From positions 1-9,706 of the forward strand of contig JAFGPH010000096.1 of the NCBI GenBank assembly GCA_016926135.1: a stretch of DNA of 9,706 nt, read 5' to 3'. Shown here one piece after another: positions 1 through 6,403 of the stretch. The stretch is from Deltaproteobacteria bacterium (GTDB lineage: Bacteria > Desulfobacterota > DSM-4660 > Desulfatiglandales > HGW-15). The notes below the pieces were generated by a model, which saw nothing but the letters and a program-made list of their open reading frames with translations, was not told the origin of the DNA and searched no databases. Both the position numbers and the translations under genes were made by a program. Within the stretch, counting starts at the first letter, position 1. Each line of letters opens with the position of its first letter.

Positions 1-1176
1 GGCGCAGGAGGATCGATCCGCGAGATCCTGGAGTTGGGATACACGGAACTGCCCTCAGGAAACGATGAAGGGACCCAGCATGAGGTGGAAGCCCTCTCAG
101 AGGTCCCGGTCGCGTCGGCAGGGTTCGGCGCCATAGCCGGCCTGGGCGCCCTCTTCATGGTGAGGAGCCATTTCTCCGTCATGGTCAGAGAGAAGGCCCA
201 GGTCTTCGTAGGAGGCCCGCCCCTGGTCAAGGCCGCCACAGGCGAAACCTGGACCAAGGAGGAACTGGGAGGGTACCGCATTCATGCCCGCATGTCCGGG
301 GTCGTGGATAACGAAGCGGAAGACGAGGAGGACGCCCTGATGCAGGTCAAAACGTTCCTCTCCTATCTGCCCTCCAATGTCTGGGAAATGCCTCAGCGGG
401 AGCAGCTTCGGGGAGACCTCCCGGACCGGCGAGAGGAGGAACTCCTTTCCATCGTACCCAGGGAGCGGAAGACACCTTATGACATGAGAAGAATCCTCCG
501 CCATGTCCTCGACCGGGATTCGATTTTTGAAATCGGCAAGTTCCAGGGACGCTCACAGATTACGGCCCTGGCCCGGTTGAATGGATACCCTGTGGGCATT
601 CTGGCCAATGACCCGCAATTCTATGGGGGGGCCTTCAATTACGATGTGGCGGAGAAGTACATGCGTTTTATCGATCTGTGCGATACCTTCCACCTGCCGA
701 TCGTGAATTTCTCCGATCAACCGGGCTTCATGATCGGCCGGAAGAGCGAGGAACACGGCCTTATCCGCAAGGGGGTCAGGGCCGGGTTTGCCATGGCCCA
801 GGCCACCGTTCCTGTGGCGGTGCTTTATCTCAGGAGGTGTTTTGGGGTGGCCGGTGCGGCACAAAAGACCGCGCTCCGCCTGAGCTGGCAATACGCTTGG
901 CCGTCGGCCCTGTGGGGGAATATCCCGATTGAGGGCGGGGTGTACGCCGCTCACCGGGCAGAGATCGAATCGTCGGAAAACCCTGACGCCTTGCTGAAGT
1001 CATTGCACAGGAAATACCGGACCGTGGCCTCACCCTTCCGAACTGCCGAGCATTTCGGCATCGAGGACATTATCGATCCCAGGGATACAAGGCCGCTCCT
1101 CTGCGAGTGGGTGGAGATGGCCTACAAAGTGGAAAAGGATCACCTCGGCCCCAAGAGGCGGGGCATGCGCTGCTGA
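1..1176 (+). CDS. Acyl-CoA carboxyltransferase (biotin-dependent carboxylase beta subunit family), 5'-truncated
   Basis: The frame is open from base 1 and ends at TGA 1174-1176, giving 391 visible residues. Family members are usually a little over 500 aa, so roughly the first 120 residues lie upstream of the window. The TTG at 34 is inside the gene and is not the start. Both halves of the crotonase-fold carboxyltransferase are visible. The first-half end has GLGALFMV followed by VFVGGPPLVKAATGE (canonical GPxVVKAVTGE), LGG and SGV. The second half has GYPVGILANDP, the acceptor-side DQPGFMIG (canonical DxPGFxxG), EEHGLIRKG, the ATVPVAVLYLRR strand, YAWPSALWGN, and a C-terminal IIDPRDTRPLL. Such proteins move a carboxyl group between biotin and an acyl-CoA (propionyl-, acetyl-, methylcrotonyl- or glutaconyl-CoA); the exact substrate cannot be read here. 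The usual MGxEGA stretch after YAWP is replaced by GNIPIEGG, so it is not a textbook PccB. No biotin carrier or biotin carboxylase is in the window. The family is secure; the substrate is unknown. Confidence 0.93.
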   Translation, partial: GAGGSIREILELGYTELPSGNDEGTQHEVEALSEVPVASAGFGAIAGLGALFMVRSHFSVMVREKAQVFVGGPPLVKAATGETWTKEELGGYRIHARMSGVVDNEAEDEEDALMQVKTFLSYLPSNVWEMPQREQLRGDLPDRREEELLSIVPRERKTPYDMRRILRHVLDRDSIFEIGKFQGRSQITALARLNGYPVGILANDPQFYGGAFNYDVAEKYMRFIDLCDTFHLPIVNFSDQPGFMIGRKSEEHGLIRKGVRAGFAMAQATVPVAVLYLRRCFGVAGAAQKTALRLSWQYAWPSALWGNIPIEGGVYAAHRAEIESSENPDALLKSLHRKYRTVASPFRTAEHFGIEDIIDPRDTRPLLCEWVEMAYKVEKDHLGPKRRGMRC

Positions 1177-2331
1177 TCATGCTAGGGCTCGATTCACGAT
1201 CTCCGAGGCATCCAGAACCTCCAACCGCTCGGTCAGCTCCTCCGCCTTCAGGGCATCGTCGAGCATCCTGGCGCACTGGGGACACGAGACGGCGATGACT
1301 TGCGCCCCTGTCTCAAGGGCCTGCCGAACGCGGATGCGACTCGGGCTGTCCTCGCCTCCGCCCAGAATATCGGTGAAGAAATTGCCGCCCCCGCCGCCGC
1401 AGCACAGGGCATTCGCCCTGTTCTGTCGCATTTCGATGATCTCGATGCCGGGAATCGATTCCAGAATCTGCCGCGGTGCCTCATAGATGCCGTTGTGCCT
1501 ACCCAGGTAGCAGGGGTCATGGAAGGTGACGCGGGCCTTGGTCGATGCCAGGGGGATTATCCCGGACTGGATCAGGGGGGCGAGGATCTGGGAGTAATGG
1601 TACACCTCAAAGGTTGCGCCAAGCTCCTTGTAGTCCTTTTTGAATGCGTTAAAGGCGTGGGGGTCGAGGGTGACGATTCTTTTTGCGCCGATTTCCTTGA
1701 ACTGGGCCACGTTCCGCTCCGCCAGGTATTGAAAGAGGCCTGATTCCCCCAGGGCTTTCACCTCGTTTCCATCACAGTGTTCCTTTTCCCCGAGGATGCC
1801 GAAAGAAAGGCCTGATTTGAGAAACAGGTTCCCTACCGATCGGGCGATTCTTTTTGCCCTTTCATCGTAGGCGCCCACGCAACCCACATAGAAGAGATAC
1901 TCCTGACCGTCAAAAGGTTTGATGGAGGTGCCCTCCGCCCATTTCCCTCTTTCAGCTGCAGGTTCCTTATAGGGGTTGCCGCTGACGGTAATGTTCTTGA
2001 AATAATCCCTGACCGTGGGAGGAATGATCTGCTCGTTGACGAGCTTTTCTCTGGCAGCAATGAAAATGTTGATCAGGTCATCCTTGAAGGTAAAGACACA
2101 GTGCTCAACGCAGTTGGCGCAGGTCGCGCAGGAGAAGAGTATCTGCTGAAGGCGTTCGCTCGTTTTGATCTCGTTGTTGAGCCAGGCCCGGATGAGCCAC
2201 ATTCTGCCCCCGGGGGAGTAGGTTTCAAACCGGAATTTGCGGTAGGTCGGGCAATTGAAATCGTGATAGTCTTCCGTGAACTTGCAGTAACCGCATCGGA
2301 AGCACCTGTGAACAACCTCTTCGTATTTCAT
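1177..2331 (-). CDS. (Fe-S)-binding CCG-domain protein (HdrD/GlpC/GlcF-like electron-transfer subunit)
   Basis: This 384-aa cytoplasmic redox subunit has no signal peptide or membrane segment. The N-terminal ferredoxin-like part has Cys10, 13, 16 and 27 (CxxCxxC...CP) and Cys68, 71, 74, 78 (CxxCxxCxxxC), enough for two [4Fe-4S] clusters. Two CCG (DUF224/cysteine-rich) domains follow. The first is degenerate: Cys151, then HCDGN at 185-189 in place of CCG, and DPHA at 223-226 in place of CPxC. The second is intact: DPCYLGR at 272-278, CCGGGGG at 310-316, and CPQC at 350-353. In HdrB/HdrD such domains bind a non-cubane cluster or shuttle electrons to disulfides or quinones. It is the last gene of a three-gene operon: its ATG directly abuts the TAG of the upstream flavoprotein gene, with GGGAGG 8 nt before it. 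Its stop abuts the stop of the converging carboxyltransferase gene. It probably takes electrons from the GlcD-like neighbour; the final acceptor is not visible. Confidence 0.92.
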   Translation of the reverse strand: MKYEEVVHRCFRCGYCKFTEDYHDFNCPTYRKFRFETYSPGGRMWLIRAWLNNEIKTSERLQQILFSCATCANCVEHCVFTFKDDLINIFIAAREKLVNEQIIPPTVRDYFKNITVSGNPYKEPAAERGKWAEGTSIKPFDGQEYLFYVGCVGAYDERAKRIARSVGNLFLKSGLSFGILGEKEHCDGNEVKALGESGLFQYLAERNVAQFKEIGAKRIVTLDPHAFNAFKKDYKELGATFEVYHYSQILAPLIQSGIIPLASTKARVTFHDPCYLGRHNGIYEAPRQILESIPGIEIIEMRQNRANALCCGGGGGNFFTDILGGGEDSPSRIRVRQALETGAQVIAVSCPQCARMLDDALKAEELTERLEVLDASEIVNRALA

Positions 2332-3714
2332 CTAGGCGACCTCCCAGTTTCCAGGGTTCATAATGCCGAGGGGATCCAGATTTTCCTTGATCATCTTCAT
2401 CAGGGCGCGGGTATGGGGGTCCATTTTCTCAAGGGCCATTTTCTGTTCCTCGACCGTGGGTTTCCAGAACACACCTCCAAGGGCCAGGGCAAACTCGCTG
2501 ACCTCATGCAGGGCATTCCTGGTTCGCGCCATCATGTCAGGGTCTGCGCGATTAAACGTGAAGGCAAAGCCGTACATCATGGAGTGCCCCCTGCCGATAA
2601 TCCGGGCCATCCCCGAATAGCCCAGATCGTACTTGGCGGCCAGTTCCACAATCTTCCGCGAGCAATCCGGGTATTTGTCGATGAGAATGATGGGCCCGGA
2701 GTATTCAAAACCGCCTCCCCTTTTCACGTCCGCGAATCGGCTGACGCTCCTCTGCGGCATGTCGAGGAGGGTCGGCTTCATCACCGGAGGGAGACCCATG
2801 AATCCGCCGTCTTTGCTTTTGATAAAAGGATCGAGGGCATGCCAGATGAGCTTTCTCTTGAACTCCAGTTCCTCATCCGTATCCCCGGTGAAAAAGAGCG
2901 CGATATGATGGTTGCCTCTGAAGATGAGGGGCTTGGGTTGGGCAAAGACATTGATATCTTCCGCCATCTCCGTATGGGTCAGTTCATAGACCATGGCAGG
3001 GATAAGGTCTTCCTTGTCGGTTAGAAAGATCTCCACATCCCTCATTTTTTTCCTGGGATAGAGCTTCACGGCGACCTTTGTGAGAATGCCGGTTGCGCCG
3101 AACCATCCGAGAAACAGTCCGGAGAGATCGGGGAGAGGCGCTCCCTTGGAGAACCAATCCGGAGAAACCGCGCAGGAGCCGATTCTGCAGATCTCTCCGG
3201 ATGCCAAGACCACTTCCAATCCTGAAACCATGTCCGAATTGAAGCCGTACTGCTGGGTGAGCCTTCCCTGGCCGTGGATCATTACGTTGGCGGCGATGGT
3301 TGCCGTAGCGGGAGAATCAGGAATGCTGTGGCGCAATCTGGGGTGATGTTCTTCGAGATAGGCCTTGAGGAAACCCTGAGACGTCCCTCCTTCAACGAGG
3401 GCATAGCGGGCCCTTTCATTGACCTCCAGGATCCTGTTCATCCTTTTCATGTCCAGGACGATTCCCCCTTTGAGGGGAATGATCAGGCCGGTTAAGGCCA
3501 TGCCGGCGCCCATGGGGACGATCGGTATTTTTTCCCGGTGAGCCAGCCTCACGACGGCCCGGACCTCTTCAACGTTCTTGGGCACGACCACATAATCCGG
3601 TTGATGGGAGGGCATGAGGCCGGGATCCCGGGCGTAGAAATACATCTCCTCCGGTTGATTGGAAACGTGCTCCTTCCCGACCGCATCCACCAGGGCTTGC
3701 AGGACGTGATTCAT
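2332..3714 (-). CDS. GlcD-like FAD-binding oxidoreductase (paralogue 1)
   Basis: This is a 460-aa FAD-linked oxidase of the VAO/PCMH fold. The FAD_binding_4 region spans about residues 38-180: YVVVPKNVEEV, PIVPMGAGMALTG (65-76, canonical PxGxGTSLSG), GGIVLDMKRMNRILEV, PDSPATATIAANV, and YGFNSDMVSGLEVVL. GLFLGWFGATGILTK (199-213) matches the usual SEGTLGI/T segment. The C-terminus ends LDPLGIMNPGNW, the normal FAD-oxidase C tail. The metal-site motifs of D-2-hydroxyacid dehydrogenases (HxGDGNxH and GEHG) are missing; the matching stretches read IGRGHSMMYGF and GGVFWKPTVEEQ. ATG at 3714 is chosen because GGAGG lies 9 nt upstream, because it aligns with the paralogue start, and because it leaves 4 bp after the upstream stop. 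A longer start at 3768 would overlap the upstream gene by 50 bp. It sits between two Fe-S subunits, as in glycolate-oxidase-like complexes. The substrate is unknown. Confidence 0.92.
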   Translation of the reverse strand: MNHVLQALVDAVGKEHVSNQPEEMYFYARDPGLMPSHQPDYVVVPKNVEEVRAVVRLAHREKIPIVPMGAGMALTGLIIPLKGGIVLDMKRMNRILEVNERARYALVEGGTSQGFLKAYLEEHHPRLRHSIPDSPATATIAANVMIHGQGRLTQQYGFNSDMVSGLEVVLASGEICRIGSCAVSPDWFSKGAPLPDLSGLFLGWFGATGILTKVAVKLYPRKKMRDVEIFLTDKEDLIPAMVYELTHTEMAEDINVFAQPKPLIFRGNHHIALFFTGDTDEELEFKRKLIWHALDPFIKSKDGGFMGLPPVMKPTLLDMPQRSVSRFADVKRGGGFEYSGPIILIDKYPDCSRKIVELAAKYDLGYSGMARIIGRGHSMMYGFAFTFNRADPDMMARTRNALHEVSEFALALGGVFWKPTVEEQKMALEKMDPHTRALMKMIKENLDPLGIMNPGNWEVA

Positions 3715-3718
3715 GAGG

Positions 3719-4747
3719 TCATCCCTCCGTTTGAGGATCTTCACCGATCGCCATCCGGCATAGGTCAATCATGTGGATGGGCTTGATGCCCTTCCTGGCA
3801 ACCTCGGTTCCAAGGGTGTTCTGGCAAGCGGGGCAGTTGAAGACACAATATTGCGCACCATGCTTTACCATATCTGCCAGATTCCTCGCCTGCACGTCAT
3901 GGGCAAGGTCGTAACCGAAACACAAACTGAAAATGCCGCCGCAACACAGGGCGTTTTCATCCTGATATTCCCTTTCAACCAGCTCCACGCCAATGAGATT
4001 CATGATCTCGCGGACAAAGGGATGTTTGTCCGGGCAGAGCCTCGCGGAGCAAGGTCGCTGGTAAGCCGCCTTGATGTTCAGGGGCCGAATCCTGTCCCGC
4101 AGTTCCTGGAGTCGCTGAAACAGGTACTCGAAGTAATGGATAGGTCTGAAGGGGACCTCCATGCCGTAAGCCGGGGCAAGGGAGGCGAAGGCGCCGTAAC
4201 ACTCATCATGCATGAACACCACTTCACGCACCCCCAGGCCCTTGAAACGATCGATGACCCGGGGCAGCCTCTCCTTAATGATCGCCGTGTTGGCGAAGTG
4301 AATGTAGACCACGTTGCAGAAGAACTCCTGCCCGAATACGTAAGAGGGCAAGAGGTCTTCGAAGAGTCTTCCCCTTACCGACTTCAAGTATTCGGGCATG
4401 AAGCCGAAGGACAGGACCTTGTCCCTGACTTCGCCCACTCTGTGTTTCCCCTGGGGTTCTCCGATGTTGATCCATTGGCGGGTGATCGCCCTAGGGGCCA
4501 CGAGAATGCCTTTTTCCTGCCGCTTCTCGGTGATCAGGTAAAAGGGGTGATTCCCTCTGCTGCAGTACTCCTCGCAGGCATAGCAGGTGACGCAATCCTG
4601 CAAGATGAAGGAGTCCTTTCCCTCGCTGATCCGGAGCATCTCCTCCCTGGCCTTTTCCCTGTCGACCCGCAGGTACTGGCACTTGACGAGACAGTCACCG
4701 GTCGGGCAGGTCTTGCAGATCCGGGCATCAAAATGTAGATGAAACAT
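3719..4747 (-). CDS. (Fe-S)-binding CCG-domain protein, first gene of the minus-strand redox operon
   Basis: This 342-aa soluble protein has two ferredoxin-type motifs near the N-terminus: Cys11, 14, 19, 23 (CxxC-x4-CxxxC) and Cys52, 55, 58, 62 (CxxCxxCxxxC). The C-terminal half has two CCG-like domains. The first retains little (HDECYGAF at 180-187). The second looks intact: PC233, CCGG at 268-271, and CPAC at 305-308. It therefore resembles the other Fe-S gene in plan but is clearly divergent from it, so the two are likely distinct subunits rather than a fresh duplication. Start choice: ATG 4747 has GGAGAG 3 nt upstream (GGAG to ATG spacing 5), and a promoter with its -10 at 4820-4815 predicts transcription starting near 4808. 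That makes the longer GTG frame from 4816 impossible. ATG 4789 remains a weaker alternative adding 14 residues. Its stop lies 4 bp before the GlcD-like gene, which implies coupled translation. Confidence 0.88.
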   Translation of the reverse strand: MFHLHFDARICKTCPTGDCLVKCQYLRVDREKAREEMLRISEGKDSFILQDCVTCYACEEYCSRGNHPFYLITEKRQEKGILVAPRAITRQWINIGEPQGKHRVGEVRDKVLSFGFMPEYLKSVRGRLFEDLLPSYVFGQEFFCNVVYIHFANTAIIKERLPRVIDRFKGLGVREVVFMHDECYGAFASLAPAYGMEVPFRPIHYFEYLFQRLQELRDRIRPLNIKAAYQRPCSARLCPDKHPFVREIMNLIGVELVEREYQDENALCCGGIFSLCFGYDLAHDVQARNLADMVKHGAQYCVFNCPACQNTLGTEVARKGIKPIHMIDLCRMAIGEDPQTEG

Positions 4748-4838
4748 ATGCTCTCCGCATTGGGTTGTAAAAATCTGTTTTCTCCCCATGCCTTCAGGCT
4801 GAGAAACCGCAGCCACGATAGCTCACGCAGGCTTTGTG

Positions 4839-4844
4839 TGTCAA
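4839..4844 (-). promoter_or_regulatory. -35 box of the minus-strand redox operon promoter (-10 at 4815-4820)
   Basis: Read on the minus strand, TTGACA is followed by an 18-nt spacer and TATCGT (4 of 6 matches to TATAAT). Transcription would start near 4808 and leave a leader of about 60 nt before ATG 4747. This is a sigma70-like promoter judged by eye. Its position between two divergent genes and its perfect -35 support it. Confidence 0.6.
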
Positions 4845-4867
4845 GGTGCGTGGGGTTCCATTGAGGA

Positions 4868-4896
4868 TTGACATTGAGACGGCAGGGGCATAGAAA
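4868..4896 (+). promoter_or_regulatory. Sigma70-like promoter of the second GlcD-like gene and coaE
   Basis: TTGACA at 4868-4873, a 17-nt spacer, and TAGAAA at 4891-4896 (4 of 6 matches to TATAAT). Transcription would start near 4903, leaving about 120 nt of leader before ATG 5026. The heptamer CATTGAG occurs at 4859-4865 and again at 4872-4878, on both sides of the -35 box and 13 bp apart, so a regulator could bind there; that part is inference. Confidence 0.55.
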
Positions 4897-5025
4897 ACAA
4901 GGTGAAGCCCAGAGAGACGCCCCTGGATGGAGGGCGAGAGACCTGACATAGGCCTGATCGTGTCTTCAGGAGCCGGCGAGAAGGAACCCGAGGGTATTAC
5001 CATTTCCTCAAAAGAGGCAGGTGCC

Positions 5026-6396
5026 ATGGACATTCTGAGCGGACTCATCCGCATTGTGGGAGAGGAGAGGGTATCCAACAGCCCGGAGGAGCTTTTTCTC
5101 TATTCGCGGGATTCAGGGGCCCAGCCGCCCCGGCATGCGGACTACGTGGTCATGCCGGAGACGGTGGAGGAAGTCCGGAGCATCCTTCTCCTTGCCAATG
5201 AATGGAAGATTCCGATCACGCCCCTGGGCGGAGGTTTCACGCTTTCGGCCCTCGTAGTGCCCAACAGGGGCGGCATTGTCCTGGATATGAAAAGGATGGA
5301 CAGGATCCTTGAGGTGGATGAGATCAATCGCTACGCCCTGATCGAGGCGGGCGTGTCTCAAGGGGCTCTCCGGTCCTACTTGCAGAGGCATCACCCCCGG
5401 CTGCAGCACTCAACGCCGGAGGCCCCCCCGACGGCTACGGTCGTGGGAAATGCCCTGATTCAGGGCCATGGCCACATCTCGCCGAGGTACGGGCTCAATT
5501 CAGACATGGTCAGCGGTATGGAGGTGGTGCTTCCTACGGGAGAGATCTGCAAGATAGGCTCGCGCTCTCTGGGGCCCTCCTGGTTCACGAGAGGCCCGCT
5601 TCCGGATCTGGCGGGCCTCTTCATCGGGTGGTTGGGCACAACCGGGGTGGTCACCAAGCTTTCCATGAAGCTTTACCCCAAACCCGCCTACCGGGAAGTG
5701 ATTGCCTTCAAGAGCGATGACGTTGAGCTCATGACGGAGGCCATCTTTGAAGCCACCTACCTGGATCTGCTGGAGGACTTCTTCATCATCAGCCAGGAAA
5801 AACCGGACTGGCTGAATCACATCTTCTACGTTTTCATCCTTTCGGGTCATTGCAGGGAAGATCTCGATCTGAAGAAGGCCGCTTACCGGCGATTGTTCAG
5901 GGAATTCAAAGGGGGAGGAAGGGTGGAGTTTGTCGAGGACCTTCCCCCGGCCCTCGAGAAAAGATTCCTGGACGTCCCGCCCCTGGCCGCGCTGGCTGCG
6001 GATTTCAGGAAGGGCGGGGGGTTTGAGTACACCGGCGCCATCCTTCCCATCAGCAAGATTCCTGAGGCATGGCGGAAAGGCATGGAGATCTTCCGCAGGC
6101 ACGGCATGATGTGCTCTTACGTTCATCAGGTGCTCATGGGGAACAGCATCATGTTCGGATTCAATTATTCTTTCAACCGGGCGGACGGTGCGGAGGTGGA
6201 GAAGACGAGAAAGGCCCTTGAAGAATCCAACCGGTTGACCTATGACCTGGGAGGGATCGTTTGGAAAGGAGAAGTGGGCGCGCAAAGGCTTGCCATGGAG
6301 CGAATGGATCCCCACACGATAGCTCTCATTGAAAAGATCAAGGGACTCCTCGATCCTAACGGCATTATGAATCCCGGGAACTGGGATCGCGGTTGA
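5026..6396 (+). CDS. GlcD-like FAD-binding oxidoreductase (paralogue 2)
   Basis: This 456-aa protein is plainly paralogous to the flavoprotein on the minus strand, co-linear from end to end. Shared segments include VSNxPEE near residue 16, the FAD loop PITPLGGGFTLSALVVP (63-79), GGIVLDMKRMxRILEV, YGxNSDMVSGxEVVL, the GWxGxTGxxTK segment, FxKGGGFEYTG, and the MDPHT...IMNPGNW tail. As in paralogue 1, the HxGDGNxH and GEHG metal-site motifs are absent (VHQVLMGNSIMFGF and GGIVWKGEVGAQ instead). ATG 5026 is preferred over the longer frame from 4927 because it aligns with the paralogue start and has AGAGG 8 nt upstream. No Fe-S gene follows it. Its electron partner may therefore be the Fe-S subunits of the divergent operon, or ones encoded elsewhere. 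coaE follows after 7 bp, so the two are probably co-transcribed. The substrate is unknown; dehydrogenation of an acid or a CoA-pathway intermediate is only a guess. Confidence 0.92.
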   Translation: MDILSGLIRIVGEERVSNSPEELFLYSRDSGAQPPRHADYVVMPETVEEVRSILLLANEWKIPITPLGGGFTLSALVVPNRGGIVLDMKRMDRILEVDEINRYALIEAGVSQGALRSYLQRHHPRLQHSTPEAPPTATVVGNALIQGHGHISPRYGLNSDMVSGMEVVLPTGEICKIGSRSLGPSWFTRGPLPDLAGLFIGWLGTTGVVTKLSMKLYPKPAYREVIAFKSDDVELMTEAIFEATYLDLLEDFFIISQEKPDWLNHIFYVFILSGHCREDLDLKKAAYRRLFREFKGGGRVEFVEDLPPALEKRFLDVPPLAALAADFRKGGGFEYTGAILPISKIPEAWRKGMEIFRRHGMMCSYVHQVLMGNSIMFGFNYSFNRADGAEVEKTRKALEESNRLTYDLGGIVWKGEVGAQRLAMERMDPHTIALIEKIKGLLDPNGIMNPGNWDRG

Positions 6397-6403
6397 CGTT
6401 GTC

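Larger units (their letters stand above)
4748..5025. promoter_or_regulatory. Divergent control region between the two redox transcription units
   Basis: This 278-bp gap separates two divergently transcribed redox units. It holds two promoters facing away from each other, with their -35 boxes only 23 bp apart (4839-4844 minus, 4868-4873 plus). The region near the minus-strand start contains short A/T runs, unlike the surrounding genes. An in-frame extension of the plus-strand gene back to ATG 4927 exists, but it has no ribosome binding site and no similarity to the paralogue, so the stretch 4927-5025 is treated as leader. No regulator gene is adjacent. Confidence 0.55.

Noticed and set aside
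2101..3024. 307-codon plus-strand open frame opposite the two redox genes
   Set aside because: It is antisense to two strongly supported genes, shows no recognisable motif, and spans their junction. Long shadow frames are common in GC-rich DNA.
3773..4738. 321-codon plus-strand open frame
   Set aside because: It lies almost wholly opposite the first Fe-S gene, whose cysteine motifs fix the real frame; composition is that of an antisense shadow.
4748..4816. N-terminal extension of the first Fe-S protein to GTG 4816 or ATG 4789
   Set aside because: The predicted -10 box covers 4815-4820, so GTG 4816 would not be transcribed. ATG 4789 has no usable ribosome binding site, whereas ATG 4747 has GGAGAG.
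4927..5025. 33-residue N-terminal extension of the second FAD protein
   Set aside because: It has no ribosome binding site and no counterpart in the paralogue, while ATG 5026 aligns with the paralogue start.
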